Positions 1 through 9,007 of a stretch of 64,000 bases of DNA are shown piece after piece; positions within the stretch are counted from its first letter, which is position 1; every line of letters begins with the position of its first letter. The stretch comes from Pseudonocardia alni. GTDB lineage: Bacteria; Actinomycetota; Actinomycetes; Mycobacteriales; Pseudonocardiaceae. A program made the translations under genes and the position numbers. Location of the stretch: assembly GCF_002813375.1 (NCBI RefSeq), contig NZ_PHUJ01000003.1, forward strand, positions 1,364,001 through 1,428,000, given 5' to 3'. The notes beneath the pieces were generated by a model. It ran no database searches and was not told the origin of the DNA. It saw nothing but the letters and a program-made list of their open reading frames with translations.

Positions 1-185
1 CCGGCCCGGCCGGGCGGGCGGTCGCCGCCCGCCACCGGTTGCACGTCGCCGAGCCCGTGGTGGTGCCGGCGCCGCACCGCCACGTCGGCCCCACCCCGGC
101 GCCGCGGACCGCGGCGGCGGCCACCGAGACCACGGCGCCGCTGCCGCGCACCGCGGTCCGGCACAACCTCGAGCCGGCAGGCTGA
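1..185 (+). CDS. 3' end of an unidentified protein (partial)
   Basis: An open frame enters from the left edge and ends at TGA 183-185, giving 60 residues of Ala/Pro/Arg-rich sequence ending HNLEPAG. There is no recognisable motif. It is the tail of a plus-strand gene whose body lies outside the window, or possibly only an open frame by chance. The next gene converges on it six bases further on. Confidence 0.4.
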   Translation, partial: GPAGRAVAARHRLHVAEPVVVPAPHRHVGPTPAPRTAAAATETTAPLPRTAVRHNLEPAG

Positions 186-191
186 CCCGGC

Positions 192-1157
192 TCAGGTCAG
201 GAGCACGACCTTGCCCGTGACGGTGCGGTCGTCGATGCGCGACAGGGCGGTCGCGGCGTCGTCGAGACCGAAGCGCTCGCTGATCAGCGGGTCGAGCGCG
301 CCGGAACGCAGGTGCGGGAGCAGGGCGTCCCACTCCGAGCGGATGAAGTCCGGGCGTCCCAGCGCGTAGGCACCCCAGCCGACCCCGCGGACGTCGACGT
401 TGTTCAGCAGCAGCCGGTTCACCTTCACCGTCGGGATGTCCCCCGCGGTGAATCCGACGACCATGAGACGGCCGAGCGGGCCGAGGCAGCGCACCGAGTC
501 GGTGAAGCGGTCCCCGCCGACCGGGTCGACGACCATGTCGACTCCCGCACCGCCGGTCAGGCCGTTGACCGCGTCCTTGAACCCGTCGACGCCGACGGTG
601 TGGGCAGCACCCGCGCGCCGGGCGACCTCGGCCTTGGCCTCGGTGGAGGTGACGCCGATGACGGTGGCCCCCATCGCGGCGGCCAGCTGGATCACCGCGG
701 TCCCGATGCCCCCGGCCGCGCCCTGGACGAGCACCGTCTCCCCCGCCCGCAGGCCACCGCGGGTGTCGAGGGTGAAGTGCGCGGTCAGGTAGTTCATCGG
801 CAGGCAGGCGCCCGCCGCGAACTCCACCTCGTCGGGCAGCGGGAAGACGTGCTGCTCCGGAGCGGAGACGGTCTCGGCGAACACCCCGGACATGGTGAAC
901 GCGACGACCCGGTCCCCGGCGGCGAACCGGCTGTCCGGGCCCGCCTCGCGCACCGTGCCGGCGCACTCGGAGCCGAGGGTGAACGGCGGCTCCGGCTTGT
1001 ACTGGTACATCCCCTTGGTCAGCAGGACGTCCGGGAAGTTCACCCCGGCCGCGGCGACGTCGATCAGAACCTCGCCGTCACCGCGGACCGGCGGCTCGAC
1101 CTCCGCGACACGGACCGCGGACGGCCCGTCCAGCTCGCTGACCTGCACTGCACGCAC
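192..1157 (-). CDS. NADPH:quinone oxidoreductase-like, zinc-independent MDR family
   Basis: A 321-residue medium-chain dehydrogenase/reductase. An N-terminal GroES-like domain (about 1-120) begins with a V-x-D-V-A-A-A-G-V-N-F-P-D-V pattern typical of quinone oxidoreductases. A Rossmann domain follows, with the nucleotide loop VQGAAGGIGTAVIQLA near residue 143. The structural zinc cysteines are absent, as expected for this subfamily. The likely reaction is NADPH-dependent reduction of quinones or enones; the substrate is unknown. The start is GTG with a GGGAG motif upstream. It appears to be a single-gene unit. Confidence 0.85.
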   Translation of the reverse strand: MRAVQVSELDGPSAVRVAEVEPPVRGDGEVLIDVAAAGVNFPDVLLTKGMYQYKPEPPFTLGSECAGTVREAGPDSRFAAGDRVVAFTMSGVFAETVSAPEQHVFPLPDEVEFAAGACLPMNYLTAHFTLDTRGGLRAGETVLVQGAAGGIGTAVIQLAAAMGATVIGVTSTEAKAEVARRAGAAHTVGVDGFKDAVNGLTGGAGVDMVVDPVGGDRFTDSVRCLGPLGRLMVVGFTAGDIPTVKVNRLLLNNVDVRGVGWGAYALGRPDFIRSEWDALLPHLRSGALDPLISERFGLDDAATALSRIDDRTVTGKVVLLT

Positions 1158-1243
1158 GTGTGCTCTCCCTCGTGGTCCGACGGCGGTGTCCGCCGGTCAT
1201 CGAACCACGGGCGCGGGTGATCCACACGGGCCGCGGGGCGGGG

Positions 1244-1552
1244 CTACACGGGCTGGGCGTCGCCGTAGCGCGGGGTGCGCGGCTCGGTGAGCGCGTCGCA
1301 CAGCTCGGAGAGCCGGTTGTCGATGCGGTCCTGCACCCGCTCGAGGGCGTCGAGCTCCAACATGAGGTCCAGGGCGTCACCGGTGGTGCCTCCGGAGAGG
1401 ACGCGCTCCAGCTCGGCGCGGCGCTCGGCGGCGCGCCGACGGCAGGCGTCCGCGGTGGCCTTGTGGGCGCGCAGCCGGGCACGGGCGGGGTCGGCGAGAT
1501 CGCGGCCGCCGTTGACGGTGGCGACGCGCTCCTCCAGCAGGTGCGGGTTCAC
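1244..1552 (-). CDS. Small helical protein of unknown function
   Basis: 102 residues. I chose the GTG at 1552 (VNPHLLEERVATVNG) because GGAGG lies five bases upstream; a longer reading from 1612 adds a low-complexity leader. The protein is Arg/Glu/Leu-rich and predicted mostly helical, with heptad-like spacing between about residues 25 and 85 (a possible coiled coil). No domain was recognised. Confidence 0.6.
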   Translation of the reverse strand: MNPHLLEERVATVNGGRDLADPARARLRAHKATADACRRRAAERRAELERVLSGGTTGDALDLMLELDALERVQDRIDNRLSELCDALTEPRTPRYGDAQPV

Positions 1553-1688
1553 GGGGCCCTCCGATGCGTGGTGGTGGGAACGTCGGCTCGACCGTGACGT
1601 GACCGCCGACACACCCCACGCTAGACGATCAGCGTGTGCCGCGCATCACATCGGTGTGACATCCGTGGGGAACCGGCCCCGGACGCGC

Positions 1689-1723
1689 GACGACCCCCGG
1701 TGCCGCGGGCACCGGGGGTCGTC
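1689..1723 (-). terminator. Perfect 16-bp hairpin downstream of the 1739-2164 gene
   Basis: The arms 1689-1704 and 1708-1723 are perfect reverse complements (GACGACCCCCGGTGCC and its complement) around a 3-base loop. The hairpin begins 16 bases after the stop of the minus-strand gene 1739-2164. There is no U tract, as is common for actinobacterial terminators. Confidence 0.75.
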
Positions 1724-1738
1724 GGATGTCGGGTCGGG

Positions 1739-2164
1739 TCAGTCGCCGCGGCGCGGCTGCGGGATGAGCTCCGCCGGGCCGCGACGGCGCTGGGCGACGG
1801 CGTCGGTGGTCAGGTGGTAGTGCCCGCGGCGGGACCGCCGGCACAGGTAGGCCCGCTGCGGGCGCCCGCCGAGGGCCTCCAGCTCACGGGCGGCGCTCTC
1901 GGCCGCGTCCCGGTCCGGGTAGATGACCTTGCCGTCGCTGCCGGTAGCGGAGGCGCCGAACCGCTCGCGGTCCTCGATCTCGCGCCGCCCGGGGAGGCAG
2001 ACCTCCGGCCGGCCGGACCGCATCAGCCGCGCGTAGCGGGCCAGCACGCGGCCCCGCTCGCCGTCGACCACACCTCGTCCGGACGGCAGGTTCTCCACCG
2101 AGCGCCGTGCCGCGGGGATCATCCCCGGGTGCACCGCCGGAACCCTGTCGAACTGCCCGTCCAT
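1739..2164 (-). CDS. Conserved-looking hypothetical protein
   Basis: 141 residues starting at ATG with GGAGG seven bases upstream. The C-terminal half contains a pattern KVIYPDRDAAESAARELEAL followed by a Cys-Arg-rich RAYLCRRSRRGHYHLTT. I associate this arrangement with small actinobacterial proteins of unknown function. There is no signal peptide or membrane segment. A strong hairpin follows the stop codon. Confidence 0.65.
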   Translation of the reverse strand: MDGQFDRVPAVHPGMIPAARRSVENLPSGRGVVDGERGRVLARYARLMRSGRPEVCLPGRREIEDRERFGASATGSDGKVIYPDRDAAESAARELEALGGRPQRAYLCRRSRRGHYHLTTDAVAQRRRGPAELIPQPRRGD

Positions 2165-2449
2165 GTCGCCTCCACGTCGCCGTCACTTGTGGATCGCTCG
2201 ACTCATCCTGCCTCGTTACCGCCTGCGGCGGGCTCGCTCGATCGTGTCATCTGTCACGCAGACACCGGCATATCCGCTCACACACTGTGACATCGCCTGC
2301 TGATCGGCGTGTCGGCGACGCCGTTCACCGCCGCGTCGGTCGTGTCATCACACCTGTGGGTACGGCCGTGTGCACCAGCCTGTGCGCCCGTCCGGACCGT
2401 CCTATCCTGATCTCCCGGGAACGCGCGTGCCCCGGGTCGGGGGACGAAG

Positions 2450-3016
2450 ATGGCGATCCAGCCCGAGACGGGTGTCGGGAACGGGGCGTCCGGCGGCCCG
2501 CGGTGGGACGAGGTGTTCACCCCGTCCGACCTGGCCGAGGGCGTGTTCGACGTGCGCTGGGACCTGCGGCCGCGACTACGCCGGTGGCTGGCCGACCAGG
2601 GGCTGGCCACCGCGTCGGGGCGCGAGACGCACCGTCCCGCGATCGACGCCTGGGCCATGCTCGACGGCGGTGTGATCGCCGTGTCCGCGGTGAGCCTGCC
2701 CGGCACGCCGCCCGGTGCGGTGCCGCTGCCCGGGCAGGAGACCGCCGCCGGCACCACTCCTCCGCGGAACTCCGCGCTGCTGTCCCCGGGTATGCGACTG
2801 ATCGGGCACCGCACGCTGCGCCTGGTCGTCGCCCGCCTCGGACTGCCCGGTGGCGACGAGCCGCTGCCCGGGGAGCACCGCGACGTGCCCGGCCTGGTCG
2901 AGGACCTGTTCGACGCCCGTCGCCGCGACGCCGGGAGCGCCGAGCAGGCCGAGCTGCTCGCCACCTGTACCGACCGGACGTCGCTGCGCTGGGTGGTCAC
3001 CGCGCTGCGGCCGTAG
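2450..3016 (+). CDS. Hypothetical protein, paralogue of the protein at 31667-32239
   Basis: 188 residues from ATG 2450, with a weak G-rich site upstream. No known domain was recognised. By eye it aligns over most of its length with the protein at 31667-32239: a shared RW-x2-VF start, an R-x-WL-x2-Q segment, WAxLDGG at about 68-74, G-hydrophobic-RxxG-x3-LRL at about 118-128, L-x-L-x-GG, and a C-terminal AELLA-C-T segment. The two probably form one family, so this is a second, distant copy of the gene behind the helicase. It has no obvious operon partner here. Confidence 0.6.
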   Translation: MAIQPETGVGNGASGGPRWDEVFTPSDLAEGVFDVRWDLRPRLRRWLADQGLATASGRETHRPAIDAWAMLDGGVIAVSAVSLPGTPPGAVPLPGQETAAGTTPPRNSALLSPGMRLIGHRTLRLVVARLGLPGGDEPLPGEHRDVPGLVEDLFDARRRDAGSAEQAELLATCTDRTSLRWVVTALRP

Positions 3017-3184
3017 GCGCGCGCAGGATCGCGCCGGTACACCTCGTCCGGTTCGACCGGCGCCGACCGTGACGACCTGATCATCACGTGTGATGACCCC
3101 GGCGGTCCGTCGACAACGGCTTACCACGATCGACGCATCGTCCGACGGCGACGCACCCGGCGCGCCGTGGCAGGCTCGGCCCTC

Positions 3185-3541
3185 GTGACGACCTGGACCA
3201 GCGTCGAGTGCGCCGCCCACTGGGGCGTGCAGGTGGGCACCTGGAACTCCTACGTCTCCCGCGGCCAGGCGCCGGCCCCGCTGCCCGACCCCGGCCCGGG
3301 CGGCCGCAAGGTCTGGGACGCCGACGCCGTCCGCGCGTTCTCCCGGCCCGGGGTGGGCCGCCGCCGGGGATCCGCCGAGTCCGCGGCCGTGCTGGAGGAG
3401 CTGCGGGCGGCGGCGGACGCGCCGCGCGAACGTCGCCGCGCGCTGCTGCGCGCCGGGCGCGAGGCCGGCTGCGAGGTCAGCGCGATGGCGGCGGCGCTCG
3501 GTGTCTCCCGGCACACCGCCTACGCCTGGTTGAAGGACTGA
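3185..3541 (+). CDS. Small protein with two helix-turn-helix-like segments
   Basis: 118 residues from GTG 3185; a longer GTG start at 3167 is possible. The N-terminus (SVECAAHWGVQVGTWNSYV) looks like an excisionase/MerR-type winged helix followed by a basic tail GGRKVWDADAVRAF. The C-terminus (VSAMAAALGVSRHTAYAWLKD) is a clear HTH. It is likely a DNA-binding protein with unknown target. It lies 53 bases upstream of the MFS permease and may be co-transcribed with it. Confidence 0.65.
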   Translation: MTTWTSVECAAHWGVQVGTWNSYVSRGQAPAPLPDPGPGGRKVWDADAVRAFSRPGVGRRRGSAESAAVLEELRAAADAPRERRRALLRAGREAGCEVSAMAAALGVSRHTAYAWLKD

Positions 3542-3594
3542 CCTTCCGGCGGAGAGACTGCGCGGGCGTGCGCACCGCAACGGAGGGGGAAGGC

Positions 3595-4923
3595 GTGCTG
3601 GTCTCGACGGCCGTACGGACGGCGACGAAGCGGCTCATCCCGCTGCTCGCCCTGGCCTATCTGCTGAACTACATCGACCGGGTCAACGTCGGGTTCGCGT
3701 CGCTGACGATGAACGCCGACCTGGGCCTGTCCGCGGCCGCCTACGGCCTGGGCGCCGGGCTGTTCTTCATCGGGTACTTCTTCTTCGAGGTCCCGTCCAA
3801 CGTGATCCTGCACCGGGTCGGCGCCCGGATCTGGATCGCCCGGATCATGGTGACCTGGGGCATCGTCGCGTCGTCGACGGCGTTCATCCAGGGCGAGATC
3901 GGCTTCTACGTAGTGCGGGTGCTGCTCGGCATCGCCGAGGCCGGCTTCTTCCCCGGCATCATCCTGTACCTGACCTACTGGTTCCCGAGGGTCGAGCGGG
4001 CACGGATCGTCGCGCTGTTCTTCCTGGCTGTGCCGCTGTCCTCGGTGGTCGGTGGGCCGCTGTCGACGTGGCTGATCTCGGTCGGCGACGGCGCCCTGGG
4101 CTTCGACGCCGGCTGGCGCTTCATGTTCTTCGTCGAGGGCATCCCGGCGGTACTGCTGGGGATCGCGGTGCTGTGGCTGCTGCCGGACCGCCCGACCCGG
4201 GCCCGGTGGCTGCCCGCCGACCAGGCGGTCGCGCTGGAGGAGCGGATCGCCGCCGAAGACGCGGCGGCGGCCGGGCAGGACCGCGGCGTCGCCGCCGCCC
4301 TGCGCGACGGCCGGGTGGTGGCCCTCTCGGTGGTCTACTTCGGGATCGTGTTCGGGCTCTACGTGCTGGCGTTCTTCCTGCCCCAGATCGTCGCCGGGTT
4401 CGAGCAGCAGTTCGGCGCCGACTACTCGCTGGTCGAGGTCGGTCTGATCACCGCGGTGCCGTACGCGATCGCGTCGGTGACGATGGTGCTGTGGGCCCGG
4501 CACTCCGACCGCAGCGGCGAGCGGGGGCTGCACGTGGCCGTCCCGGCCCTCGTCGGGGCGGTCGCGATCGCGGGCGCGCTGTACATGGACTCACCGCTGC
4601 TGGTCATGGCGTGCGTGACCGTCTGCGCGATCGGGGTCTTCGCCGCCATCCCGCCGTTCTGGGCGCTGCCGAACGCGTTCCTCACCGGTGCCGGGGCGGC
4701 CGCCGGGATCGGGTTGATCAACTCCTTCGGCAACCTGTCCGGGTTCGCCGGGCCGTTCGTCGCGGGGTGGCTGAAGGACCTGACCGGCGACTCCCGCGCC
4801 GGGATGTGGGTGGTCGCGGTGATGATGCTGATGTCCGCCGCGATCGTGCTCGGCTTCCGCCGGACGGCGCTACGGGTTCCGGCGGCCGATGCAGCCGACC
4901 GGGCCGGCGATCATCAACAGTGA
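3595..4923 (+). CDS. MFS permease, anion:cation symporter (ACS) family
   Basis: 442 residues from GTG 3595, chosen for the GGAGGGGGA site just upstream. It has about 12 membrane segments. The first carries LLNYIDRVNVGFASLTMNAD and is followed by FFIGYFFFEVPSNVILHRVG, both characteristic of ACS permeases that import organic anions such as phthalate, tartrate or 4-hydroxyphenylacetate by proton symport. The substrate cannot be told from sequence and no catabolic genes are adjacent. Confidence 0.85.
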   Translation: MLVSTAVRTATKRLIPLLALAYLLNYIDRVNVGFASLTMNADLGLSAAAYGLGAGLFFIGYFFFEVPSNVILHRVGARIWIARIMVTWGIVASSTAFIQGEIGFYVVRVLLGIAEAGFFPGIILYLTYWFPRVERARIVALFFLAVPLSSVVGGPLSTWLISVGDGALGFDAGWRFMFFVEGIPAVLLGIAVLWLLPDRPTRARWLPADQAVALEERIAAEDAAAAGQDRGVAAALRDGRVVALSVVYFGIVFGLYVLAFFLPQIVAGFEQQFGADYSLVEVGLITAVPYAIASVTMVLWARHSDRSGERGLHVAVPALVGAVAIAGALYMDSPLLVMACVTVCAIGVFAAIPPFWALPNAFLTGAGAAAGIGLINSFGNLSGFAGPFVAGWLKDLTGDSRAGMWVVAVMMLMSAAIVLGFRRTALRVPAADAADRAGDHQQ

Positions 4924-5017
4924 TGAACCGGTCAAGGATTCCGGAAACGGCGACGTAATCTCGGTGGCCGGGGCGGCGACAGGGGGTCGCGCGCTCCATT
5001 CATCGGGGGCGACGAGA

Positions 5018-5278
5018 ATGACGCAATTCCTGCTGTCTGCGGCCGAGGAACAGGACGGGGCGAGTGGGACGACCATTCTGGTGATCCTCGGCGCGGTGGC
5101 CCTCGTCCTCTATATCGGGTCGCTCTACCTGCATCCCCTCACCCGGTGCGGGCGCTGCAAGGGCAGCCCGCGACACTACGGCGCACTCGCCACGAAGTCC
5201 TGGCGGAACTGCGGTGCGTGCAACGGCTCCGGCCGCGAGACCCGGCTCGGGGCACGCATTCTGGGAATCGAACCCTGA
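5018..5278 (+). CDS. Small membrane protein with a DnaJ-like zinc ribbon
   Basis: 86 residues from ATG 5018. One membrane helix (about 22-42, TTILVILGAVALVLYIGSLY) is followed by a cytoplasmic or extracytoplasmic tail with two CxxC knuckles, CGRCKG and CGACNGSG, spaced 18 residues apart. This resembles the CxxCxGxG repeats of DnaJ. A zinc-bound ribbon anchored to the membrane is inferred. The partner is unknown. Confidence 0.65.
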   Translation: MTQFLLSAAEEQDGASGTTILVILGAVALVLYIGSLYLHPLTRCGRCKGSPRHYGALATKSWRNCGACNGSGRETRLGARILGIEP

Positions 5279-5283
5279 ATGGT

Positions 5284-5652
5284 TCAGTATCCGATCGCGC
5301 TCGCGTAGTGGACCGCGCCGAAGGCGACGGCGGAACCGGTCACGGCGAGGGTGACCACCGCGAAGGGCCAGGCAGGGCGCCGTTCGACGATGCGCAGGAC
5401 GGTCATGGCGAGCCCGGCGACACCGGCGGCGGCCGCGACCACCAGCGACCCGCCGACCGAGACGAGCACCGCCGAGGAGCTGCACGTCCGCGGCGGGCAG
5501 TAGTCGAGGAACGCGACGAGGAAGACGGCGCCGAACACGCCCAGTGCGACGAGCATCCCGGTCGCGGCCAGCGCGGCTCCGGACAGCGCGGCGTCCCAGC
5601 GGATGATCGGCCGACGCCCCGCTTCCGGACGAGCGGGACCGGTCGACAGCAT
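5284..5652 (-). CDS. Small integral membrane protein
   Basis: 122 residues with three hydrophobic segments (about 22-47, 63-84 and 94-115) and two cysteines in the first loop (CPPRTC), possibly a disulfide on the outer face. No family was recognised. It converges with the zinc-ribbon gene, five bases apart. Confidence 0.65.
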   Translation of the reverse strand: MLSTGPARPEAGRRPIIRWDAALSGAALAATGMLVALGVFGAVFLVAFLDYCPPRTCSSSAVLVSVGGSLVVAAAAGVAGLAMTVLRIVERRPAWPFAVVTLAVTGSAVAFGAVHYASAIGY

Positions 5653-5704
5653 GACGTCAACGGTACCGCTACCGCCCGGTACAGGACAGATCGGACATCC
5701 ATCG

Positions 5705-6541
5705 TCACCGTTCGGTGAGCGGCCGGGCGCTGCCTCCGGCCTGGCAACCGGGGCACCAGAACAGGTTCCGCGTGCGGACCTCGGCGTGCGCGATCAGGGC
5801 GCCGCAGACCAGGCAGGGCTGTCCGGTACGGCGGTAGGCGTAGACGACGCTGGCGCAGACCGCGCCGCGGTCGGGGGGCGCCAGCAGGGCCGGGTCGTGC
5901 TCGGGGCGCAGCGTCTCGATCCGGCCGCGCCGCTCGCCGTCGCGGAGCATCTCGGTCAGGTCGTCCCAGAGCAGGGCGAAGGACCGGTCGTCGAGGTCAC
6001 GGGCCGGGGTCATCGGATCCAGTCCGGTGCGGAACAGCGTCTCGGCGCGGAAGACGTTGCCGATGCCCGCGATCACCGACTGGTCCATGAGCAGGGCGGC
6101 CAGCGGGACACGGGAGCGGGCGAACCGCTCCCGGACACGCGCCGGGTCCGCGTCGTCGCGCAACGGGTCCTCGCCGAGGCGGGCCCGCAGCTCCTTCACG
6201 CCCACGTCGTCCAGCAGCTCGCAGGCGGCCGGGCCGCGCAGGTCGGCGTAGTGCGTCTCGCCGACCATCCGCATCCTGACCTGGCCGCGGGGCGGCTCCT
6301 GGGGGAGCGTCCGGTTCGGGAACCGGCCCCACAGTCCGAGGTGGACGTGCACGGTGGTGTCCGGCCCGTAGTGCTGGAACAGGTGCTTGCCGTGGGCCTG
6401 CACGTCGACCAGCACCCGCCCGTCGACGATCTCGGCGCCGGTGGTGAACCGGCGCTGCGGACTGGAGACGGCCACCGGCCGTCCGGCGTAGCGGCGGCGC
6501 TGCAGCCGCGCGAGCCGGTGCACGGTGTGTCCCTCGGGCAT
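5705..6541 (-). CDS. Fpg/Nei-family DNA glycosylase (endonuclease VIII-like)
   Basis: 278 residues from ATG 6541. Met-Pro-Glu-Gly-His-Thr at the N-terminus supplies the catalytic Pro2/Glu3 of Nei-type enzymes. It removes oxidised bases and nicks DNA by beta/delta elimination. A helix-two-turn-helix region (DQSVIAGIGNVFRAE, about 155-169) and a C-terminal zinc finger (PCLVCG ... FWCPGCQAG) are intact. It is likely one of the two actinobacterial Nei paralogues. The longer open frame upstream of MPEGHT is not used, because processing requires Pro2. Confidence 0.9.
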   Translation of the reverse strand: MPEGHTVHRLARLQRRRYAGRPVAVSSPQRRFTTGAEIVDGRVLVDVQAHGKHLFQHYGPDTTVHVHLGLWGRFPNRTLPQEPPRGQVRMRMVGETHYADLRGPAACELLDDVGVKELRARLGEDPLRDDADPARVRERFARSRVPLAALLMDQSVIAGIGNVFRAETLFRTGLDPMTPARDLDDRSFALLWDDLTEMLRDGERRGRIETLRPEHDPALLAPPDRGAVCASVVYAYRRTGQPCLVCGALIAHAEVRTRNLFWCPGCQAGGSARPLTER

Positions 6542-6569
6542 GCGGAGGGATCCCCCGTGCGGGCGGGTA

Positions 6570-7025
6570 CTACTCCCCCGCGGACACACCCACCGCGTGC
6601 CGGGCGGGCGTGCGACCGCGTCCGGCGACGAGCGCGTCGACGGAGAACCGGCCCGGTCCGGTCGCGGCCAGCGCGAGTCCACCGGCGGCGATCACGCCGA
6701 CCAGCTCCCAGCCGCCCGAGTCGACGAACGGGTTCAGGCCCACGTGCGCGAAGAGGTAGGCCCCCGCCATCGCGACGACGACGACCAGCCCCGCCACGGT
6801 CGTCGCGGCACCGGCGATCAGCAGCAGACCGCCCCCGAGCTCGGCCGCGATGACGAACAGCGCGGAGACCGTGGGCAGCGGGATGCCCATGCCGGCGAAG
6901 CTCGACGCGACCCCGCCGACACCACCCGAGAGCTTCTGCAGGCCGTGGGCGACGAGGACGACGCCGACGAGCAGCCGGACGAGCAGGAGTGCGGTGTCGG
7001 AGAGCGGCGCGGGGAGCGGTCGCAT
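6570..7025 (-). CDS. DoxX-family membrane protein
   Basis: 151 residues with four membrane segments and the DoxX signature LLVRLLVGVVLVAHGLQKL near the start plus a central MGIPLPTVSA loop. DoxX-like proteins are associated with redox and thiol stress in actinobacteria; the precise role is unknown. ATG 7025 has a GAGAGGAA ribosome site. It lies 28 bases upstream of the glycosylase gene, so both may be co-transcribed. Confidence 0.8.
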   Translation of the reverse strand: MRPLPAPLSDTALLLVRLLVGVVLVAHGLQKLSGGVGGVASSFAGMGIPLPTVSALFVIAAELGGGLLLIAGAATTVAGLVVVVAMAGAYLFAHVGLNPFVDSGGWELVGVIAAGGLALAATGPGRFSVDALVAGRGRTPARHAVGVSAGE

Positions 7026-7173
7026 GGGTTCCTCTCAGTTGTTGAACTTTCACGCTTGCGTTCCCGAGGCTAACAGGATCGTCGCAACGGCGTAGTCGTG
7101 GCGACCTGCTCCTGCCCGCGCCGCCGTCACCCCTCCGGTTGCGCCGCGGCACGGCGGGAGATCAGCTGGACCC

Positions 7174-8400
7174 GTGCCCGAGTTCTCGACGCTGTCCCAT
7201 CTGGAGTGCTCCCGTACCGGCGAGGTCCTCGACGCCGACACGGTGCAGGGCACCTCGGCCTCCGGCGCCCCGCTGCTCGCCCGCTACGACCTCGACCGGG
7301 CCGGCACGCTGGTGACCCCGGCCGACATCGCCGCCCGCCCGCCGGACCTGTGGCGCTACCACGAGGTGCTGCCCGTGCGGGACCCCGCGCACGTGGTGAC
7401 GATGGGCGAGGGCATGACCCCGCTGCTCCCGCTCCCCCGAGCCGGTGCCCGCCTCGGGCTGCCCGGCCTGCGGATGAAGGACGAGGGACTGGTCCCGACC
7501 GGGGCGTTCAAGGCGCGGGGCGCCGCCGTCGGGGTGTCCCGGGCCGCCGAGCTCGGGGTCCGGGCGGTCGCGATGCCCACCAACGGCAACGCCGGTGCCG
7601 CCTGGGCCTGTTACGCCGCGCGCGCCGGGCTCGGTGCGCTGATCGCGATGCCGGTCGACGCCCCGGAGATCACCCGGCGCGAGGTCGTCGTCTCCGGCGG
7701 GGAGCTGTACCTGGTCGACGGCCTGATCGGCGACGCCGGGAAGCTCGTGGCCGACGCCGTCGCCCGCCGCAACTCCGTCGGGGCGGGGTACCAGGACACC
7801 TCGACGCTGCGCGAGCCCTACCGCATCGAGGGCAAGAAGACGATGGGCTACGAGATCGTCGAGCAGCTCGGCTGGCGCTGCCCGGACGTCATCCTCTACC
7901 CCACCGGCGGCGGCGTCGGGATCATCGCGATCCACAAGGCCCTGGCGGAGATGCGGGAACTCGGCTGGATCTCCGGCCCGCTGCCCCGGCTGGTCGCGGT
8001 GCAGGCCACCGGCTGCGCGCCGATCGTCGACGCGTTCGAGGCCGGGCTGCGCGAGTCGACGGCCCCGGACGATCCGCACACGGTCGCGTTCGGGATCACC
8101 GTGCCCAAGGCGCTGGGCGACTTCCTCGTCCTCGACGCCGTGTACGACACCGGCGGGACCGCCGTCGCCGTCTCCGACGACGAGCTGCTCGCCGCCGAGC
8201 ACGCCCTCGCCCGCGACGAGGGCACCTGGATCTGCCCGGAGGGCGCGGCCTGCGTGGCCGCGGCGGGCCGGCTGCGGGAGTCGGGGTGGCTCGACGGGTC
8301 GGAGACGGTCGTCGTGCTGAACACCGGCAGCGGCCTGATCTACCCCGACACCGTGACCGCCGACGCGCCGGTGCTGGCGACGGACGGGCGCATCCCGTGA
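7174..8400 (+). CDS. thrC: Threonine synthase
   Basis: 408 residues, a PLP-dependent fold-type II enzyme that converts O-phosphohomoserine to threonine. The PLP lysine lies in PTGAFKARGA (about residue 114), the ligand loop is PTNGNAGAAW, and the phosphate-binding glycine loop is YPTGGGVGI. The N-terminal LECSRTGEVLDADTVQG is a degenerate form of the cysteine-containing start found in many threonine synthases. It stands apart from homoserine pathway genes. Confidence 0.85.
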   Translation: MPEFSTLSHLECSRTGEVLDADTVQGTSASGAPLLARYDLDRAGTLVTPADIAARPPDLWRYHEVLPVRDPAHVVTMGEGMTPLLPLPRAGARLGLPGLRMKDEGLVPTGAFKARGAAVGVSRAAELGVRAVAMPTNGNAGAAWACYAARAGLGALIAMPVDAPEITRREVVVSGGELYLVDGLIGDAGKLVADAVARRNSVGAGYQDTSTLREPYRIEGKKTMGYEIVEQLGWRCPDVILYPTGGGVGIIAIHKALAEMRELGWISGPLPRLVAVQATGCAPIVDAFEAGLRESTAPDDPHTVAFGITVPKALGDFLVLDAVYDTGGTAVAVSDDELLAAEHALARDEGTWICPEGAACVAAAGRLRESGWLDGSETVVVLNTGSGLIYPDTVTADAPVLATDGRIP

Positions 8401-8440
8401 CCCACGGCGACCTCGTCGTGATCACCGGTAGCCTGCGCAC

Positions 8441-8923
8441 GTGTCACTCCTGCGACCCGGATCCGAGCCGTCACCCGCACCGCTCTCGCGGTACTGGCGG
8501 ACCTACGTGGCCGAGTGCACCGAGCAGGTGCAGCGCTTCCACCGGATCACCACGGTGATCTCGGCGATGCAGGTGCGGACGTGGCTCACCGAGATCGGCA
8601 AGCGGCTGGACTCCGAGCTGGAGGCGGTGCAGCGCCTGGCCGCCGTCGGCGACTCGATCGAGCCGGCACGGTTCCGGCTCACCGAGCCGCCGGCGAAGCG
8701 GATCGCCGCCCGGTTGAACAAGGCCAAGGCGTCGCTGAAGCAGTCGGTCGACCAGGCCGCGGAGATCGCCGAGCAGGCGGTGCTGGACCCGACCCACGAC
8801 GACGTCCGGGTACACCTCAAGGTCCTCAACGAGCAGGTCGGGCGGCTCGCGATCGCCGCCCCGATGGAGGACGAGCCCGCCGACCGCCCGCGTCGCCGCC
8901 GGTGGGGCCGCACGGCGTCCTGA
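8441..8923 (+). CDS. Hypothetical helical protein
   Basis: 160 residues from GTG 8441. It is largely alpha-helical with a possible coiled coil (about 75-120, KRIAARLNKAKASLKQSVDQ) and a basic tail RPRRRRWGR. No family was recognised. It begins 40 bases after thrC. Confidence 0.55.
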   Translation: MSLLRPGSEPSPAPLSRYWRTYVAECTEQVQRFHRITTVISAMQVRTWLTEIGKRLDSELEAVQRLAAVGDSIEPARFRLTEPPAKRIAARLNKAKASLKQSVDQAAEIAEQAVLDPTHDDVRVHLKVLNEQVGRLAIAAPMEDEPADRPRRRRWGRTAS

Positions 8924-9007
8924 CCCCGGCGTCCGGCCCGTGTCCGCCCCCGGGGCAGGCCCCGCGTCCGGCGCGCGGGTGACCGCGGGCGCCCGCACAC
9001 TCGGGTG

